DNA from: Chloroflexota bacterium
Lineage (GTDB): Bacteria > Chloroflexota > UBA5177 > JANWHV01
Direction: 5' to 3'
Length of the DNA: 6,066 nucleotides
NCBI GenBank assembly: GCA_025450255.1
Contig: JANWHV010000130.1
Coordinates: 1 to 6,066 of the forward strand
The position numbers and the translations under genes are program-made. Below are positions 4,613 to 6,066 of this stretch, piece by piece (positions within the stretch are counted from its first letter, which is position 1; each line of letters begins with the position of its first letter). Under the pieces are notes generated by a model, which made no database searches, had not been told where the DNA came from, and worked only from the letters and a program-made list of their open reading frames with translations.

Positions 4613-5594
4613 TCTCGATTTCGAGGCGCCGCTCGCGGAACTTCAGGCCGAGATCGACAAGGCCAGGTTAAGCGCGGCGACGAACCATGACGGCGCTCAG
4701 GCGCTCGTCCGTTTGCAAGAGCAGTTGGACGAACGCCTGCGCTTGCTGTACGAGAACCTCAGCCCATGGCAGAAGCTGAAAGTGGCGCGCCACAGCCACC
4801 GGCCGCATCCGCTCGATTACTTGCGCATTGCTTTCACTGATTTCACGGAGCTGCACGGCGACCGCTGTTTTGGCGACGACAAAGCTGTAGTGGGCGGTCC
4901 GGCGTTTCTTGAGGGGCTCTCCGTGATGGTGGTGGCGCATCAGAAGGGCCACGACACCAGGGAAAACGGTTTGCGAAACTTTGGCATGCCGGGTCCCGAA
5001 GGGTTCCGCAAGGCGCAGCGGCTGTTTCGGCTTGCCGAGAAGCTTGGCATGCCGGTGATTACCATGATTGATACGCCAGGGGCGAATGTTGGCGTTGCCG
5101 ACGAGGAAAGAGGTCAGGTAGAAGCGATTGCCTCATCCATCGCCGAGTTGTGCTCGCTGAAGGTACCGATCGTCTCCGTGGTCACGGGCGAGGCGAATAG
5201 CGGTGGCGCGCTGGCGATCGGCGTGGCCGACCGCATCCTGATGCTTGAGCACAGCACCTATTCGGTGGCATCGCCCGAGGCCGCCGCCGCGATCTTGTGG
5301 CGCAATGCCCAGCATGCGCCCGAGGCGGCGGAGGCGATGGGGATCACGGCCCAGCACATGCTCGGTTTCGGCTTGATTGACTCGATTATTCCCGAGCCGT
5401 TGGGAGGCGCGCATCGCGACCCGACCGCGACCGCCCTTGCCGTGCGCGATGCCTTGGTGAAAGAGATTCATTCTCTCGCGTCGTTGAGCCTCGGAGACTT
5501 GCTCGACGATCGCTATGAGCGGTATCGCACGCTAGGACCGTTTCAGGAGGATGCAAGCTGGGTCGACGCGGCGCTGGCATCCGCTGCTGACTGA
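4602..5594 (+). CDS. accA: Acetyl-CoA carboxylase carboxyltransferase subunit alpha (AccA)
   Basis: AccA is the alpha half of the carboxyltransferase and works with AccD from the adjacent gene. The 330 residues compare with 319 in E. coli. The N-terminal helical region (L-D-F-E-A-P-L-A-E-L, 5-14) leads into D-Y-L-R-I-A-F-T-D-F-T-E-L-H-G-D-R (72-88), then H-Q-K-G-H-D-T-R-E-N (113-122), R-N-F-G-M-P-G-P-E-G-F-R-K-A (125-138), I-D-T-P-G-A-N-V-G-V-A-D-E-E-R-G-Q (156-172), S-G-G-A-L-A-I-G-V (200-208) and I-I-P-E-P-L-G-G-A-H-R-D-P (262-274). Departures from the usual sequence are D-T-P-G-A-Y-P-G changed to D-T-P-G-A-N-V-G, G-E-G-G-S-G-G to G-E-A-N-S-G-G (196-202), and I-S-P-E-G to A-S-P-E-A (223-227). 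All other core motifs are present, so it is probably active. It starts with TTG, overlaps accD by 11 bp (translational coupling likely), and its last 52 bp overlap the convergent pseudouridine synthase gene. Confidence 0.97.
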   Translation: MATSLDFEAPLAELQAEIDKARLSAATNHDGAQALVRLQEQLDERLRLLYENLSPWQKLKVARHSHRPHPLDYLRIAFTDFTELHGDRCFGDDKAVVGGPAFLEGLSVMVVAHQKGHDTRENGLRNFGMPGPEGFRKAQRLFRLAEKLGMPVITMIDTPGANVGVADEERGQVEAIASSIAELCSLKVPIVSVVTGEANSGGALAIGVADRILMLEHSTYSVASPEAAAAILWRNAQHAPEAAEAMGITAQHMLGFGLIDSIIPEPLGGAHRDPTATALAVRDALVKEIHSLASLSLGDLLDDRYERYRTLGPFQEDASWVDAALASAAD

Positions 5595-6066
5595 AGGTCG
5601 CGCAGCAAGTCAGCCAAGTCCGCCGGCAATTCCGAACTGAACTCGACTTCATCTCCGGTCACCGGATGTCGAAATCGCAGGAGAGCCGCGTGCAGGAACT
5701 GCCTGCCCAGACGCCCGTTTCGAAGTGGTCTGCCATAAACCGGGTCGCCGACAATAGGATGCCCCATGGCACTAAAGTGTACCCTGATCTGGTGCATTCT
5801 CCCGGTGTCGATAACCACGCGGACCAGCGAGAAGTGCTTGAACGTTCGCACGGTCTGATAGGTTGTGCGCGCGGTCCGGCCGCCATCGGCCACCACGGCC
5901 ATGCGCTGCCGGTGTCGAGGATCTCTCCCGATATCCGCGCTGATCGTGCCGGCTGCCGGCTTGGGCGTACCGACTACCAGGGCAAGATATTCCTTATGCA
6001 CTTCACGCTGCTTGAATGCCCGAGCCAATGTAGCGATGGCAGGTTGCGTGCGGCCAATCACGATCA
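5543..6066 (-). CDS. RluA/RluD-family 23S rRNA pseudouridine synthase (partial, 5' end outside window)
   Basis: This is the C-terminal 173 or so residues of a cytoplasmic enzyme that isomerises uridine to pseudouridine in rRNA or tRNA. The visible part shows L-A-R-A-F-K-Q-R-E-V-H-K-E-Y-L-A-L-V (about residues 14-31 of the fragment), then T-G-R-M-H-Q-I-R-V-H-F-S-A-M-G-H-P-I-V-G-D-P-V-Y-G, the family block that usually reads T-G-R-T-H-Q. The H-R-L-D-x-x-T-S-G motif with the catalytic aspartate and any N-terminal S4 domain should lie just beyond position 6066. The open frame runs to the window edge, so the GTG at 6061 is not taken as the start. Which uridines are modified cannot be told. It converges on accA with a 52-bp overlap of coding ends. 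Its last residues (A-S-A-A-S-T-Q-L-A-S-S) look like a low-complexity tail. Confidence 0.93.
   Translation of the reverse strand, partial: IVIGRTQPAIATLARAFKQREVHKEYLALVVGTPKPAAGTISADIGRDPRHRQRMAVVADGGRTARTTYQTVRTFKHFSLVRVVIDTGRMHQIRVHFSAMGHPIVGDPVYGRPLRNGRLGRQFLHAALLRFRHPVTGDEVEFSSELPADLADLLRDLQSAADASAASTQLASS
5586..5614. repeat. Inverted repeat at the convergent accA / pseudouridine synthase junction
   Basis: GCTGACT (5586-5592) and AGTCAGC (5608-5614) are perfect inverted copies with a 15-base spacer. The left arm covers most of the accA stop region. It could form a stem for transcripts from either side, but there is no T-run after it on either strand, so it is at best a weak bidirectional end signal. 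Confidence 0.3.

Noticed and set aside
6059..6061. GTG at 6061 as the start of the pseudouridine synthase
   Set aside because: The open frame reaches the window edge, and a start here would lack the catalytic H-R-L-D motif that precedes this point in all family members.
1..6066. CRISPR array, insertion sequence, integron or attachment-site repeats
   Set aside because: No direct repeats with regular spacing, no transposase or integrase frames, and no terminal inverted repeats were seen.

Overview
The window is a compact, GC-rich (about 60%) stretch of bacterial chromosome with seven recognisable protein genes and one unrecognised one. The gene content is split acetyl-CoA carboxylase carboxyltransferase subunits, an Rrf2-type regulator, an RluA/RluD-type pseudouridine synthase, a class I aminotransferase and an NfeD-like membrane protein. 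Together with non-ATG starts (GTG, TTG) and strong Shine-Dalgarno sequences, this fits a free-living bacterium. Chloroflexota is my best guess from the general look of the AccD, AccA and AspC proteins, but it is a low-confidence inference and the phylum is not settled by anything visible. I see no rRNA, tRNA, CRISPR array, insertion sequence or phage gene.

Layout. On the minus strand, reading leftward: a gene for an unrecognised 163-residue protein (2551 to 2060), a 365-bp gene-free stretch holding the promoter of the next gene, an aspartate/prephenate-type aminotransferase (1694 to 507), and 16 bp after it a GTG-started NfeD-family membrane protein that runs off the left edge (490 to 1). On the plus strand, reading rightward: an Rrf2-family regulator (2737 to 3183), a short leader with an extended -10 promoter, a small DUF2007 protein (3323 to 3586), accD (3665 to 4612) and accA (4602 to 5594), the last two overlapping by 11 bp. 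An RluA/RluD-type pseudouridine synthase (5543 to 6066, minus strand, 5' end outside the window) converges on accA and overlaps its 3' end by 52 bp.

How the parts work together. AccD and AccA form the carboxyltransferase half of acetyl-CoA carboxylase, the committed step of fatty-acid synthesis, and are translationally coupled. The Rrf2 gene and the DUF2007 gene precede them on the same strand. The Rrf2 promoter is covered by a 23-bp near-perfect dyad that looks like an autoregulatory operator, and the 163-residue gene is divergently transcribed from the same 185-bp intergenic region. The most interesting parts are this regulatory region (operator, divergent promoters, an Rrf2 protein without Fe-S cysteines), two candidate RNA structures in front of the DUF2007 gene and accD, and the unrecognised protein with an apparent internal duplication. 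Nothing here proves a wholly new system; it looks like a housekeeping region with unusual regulatory detail.
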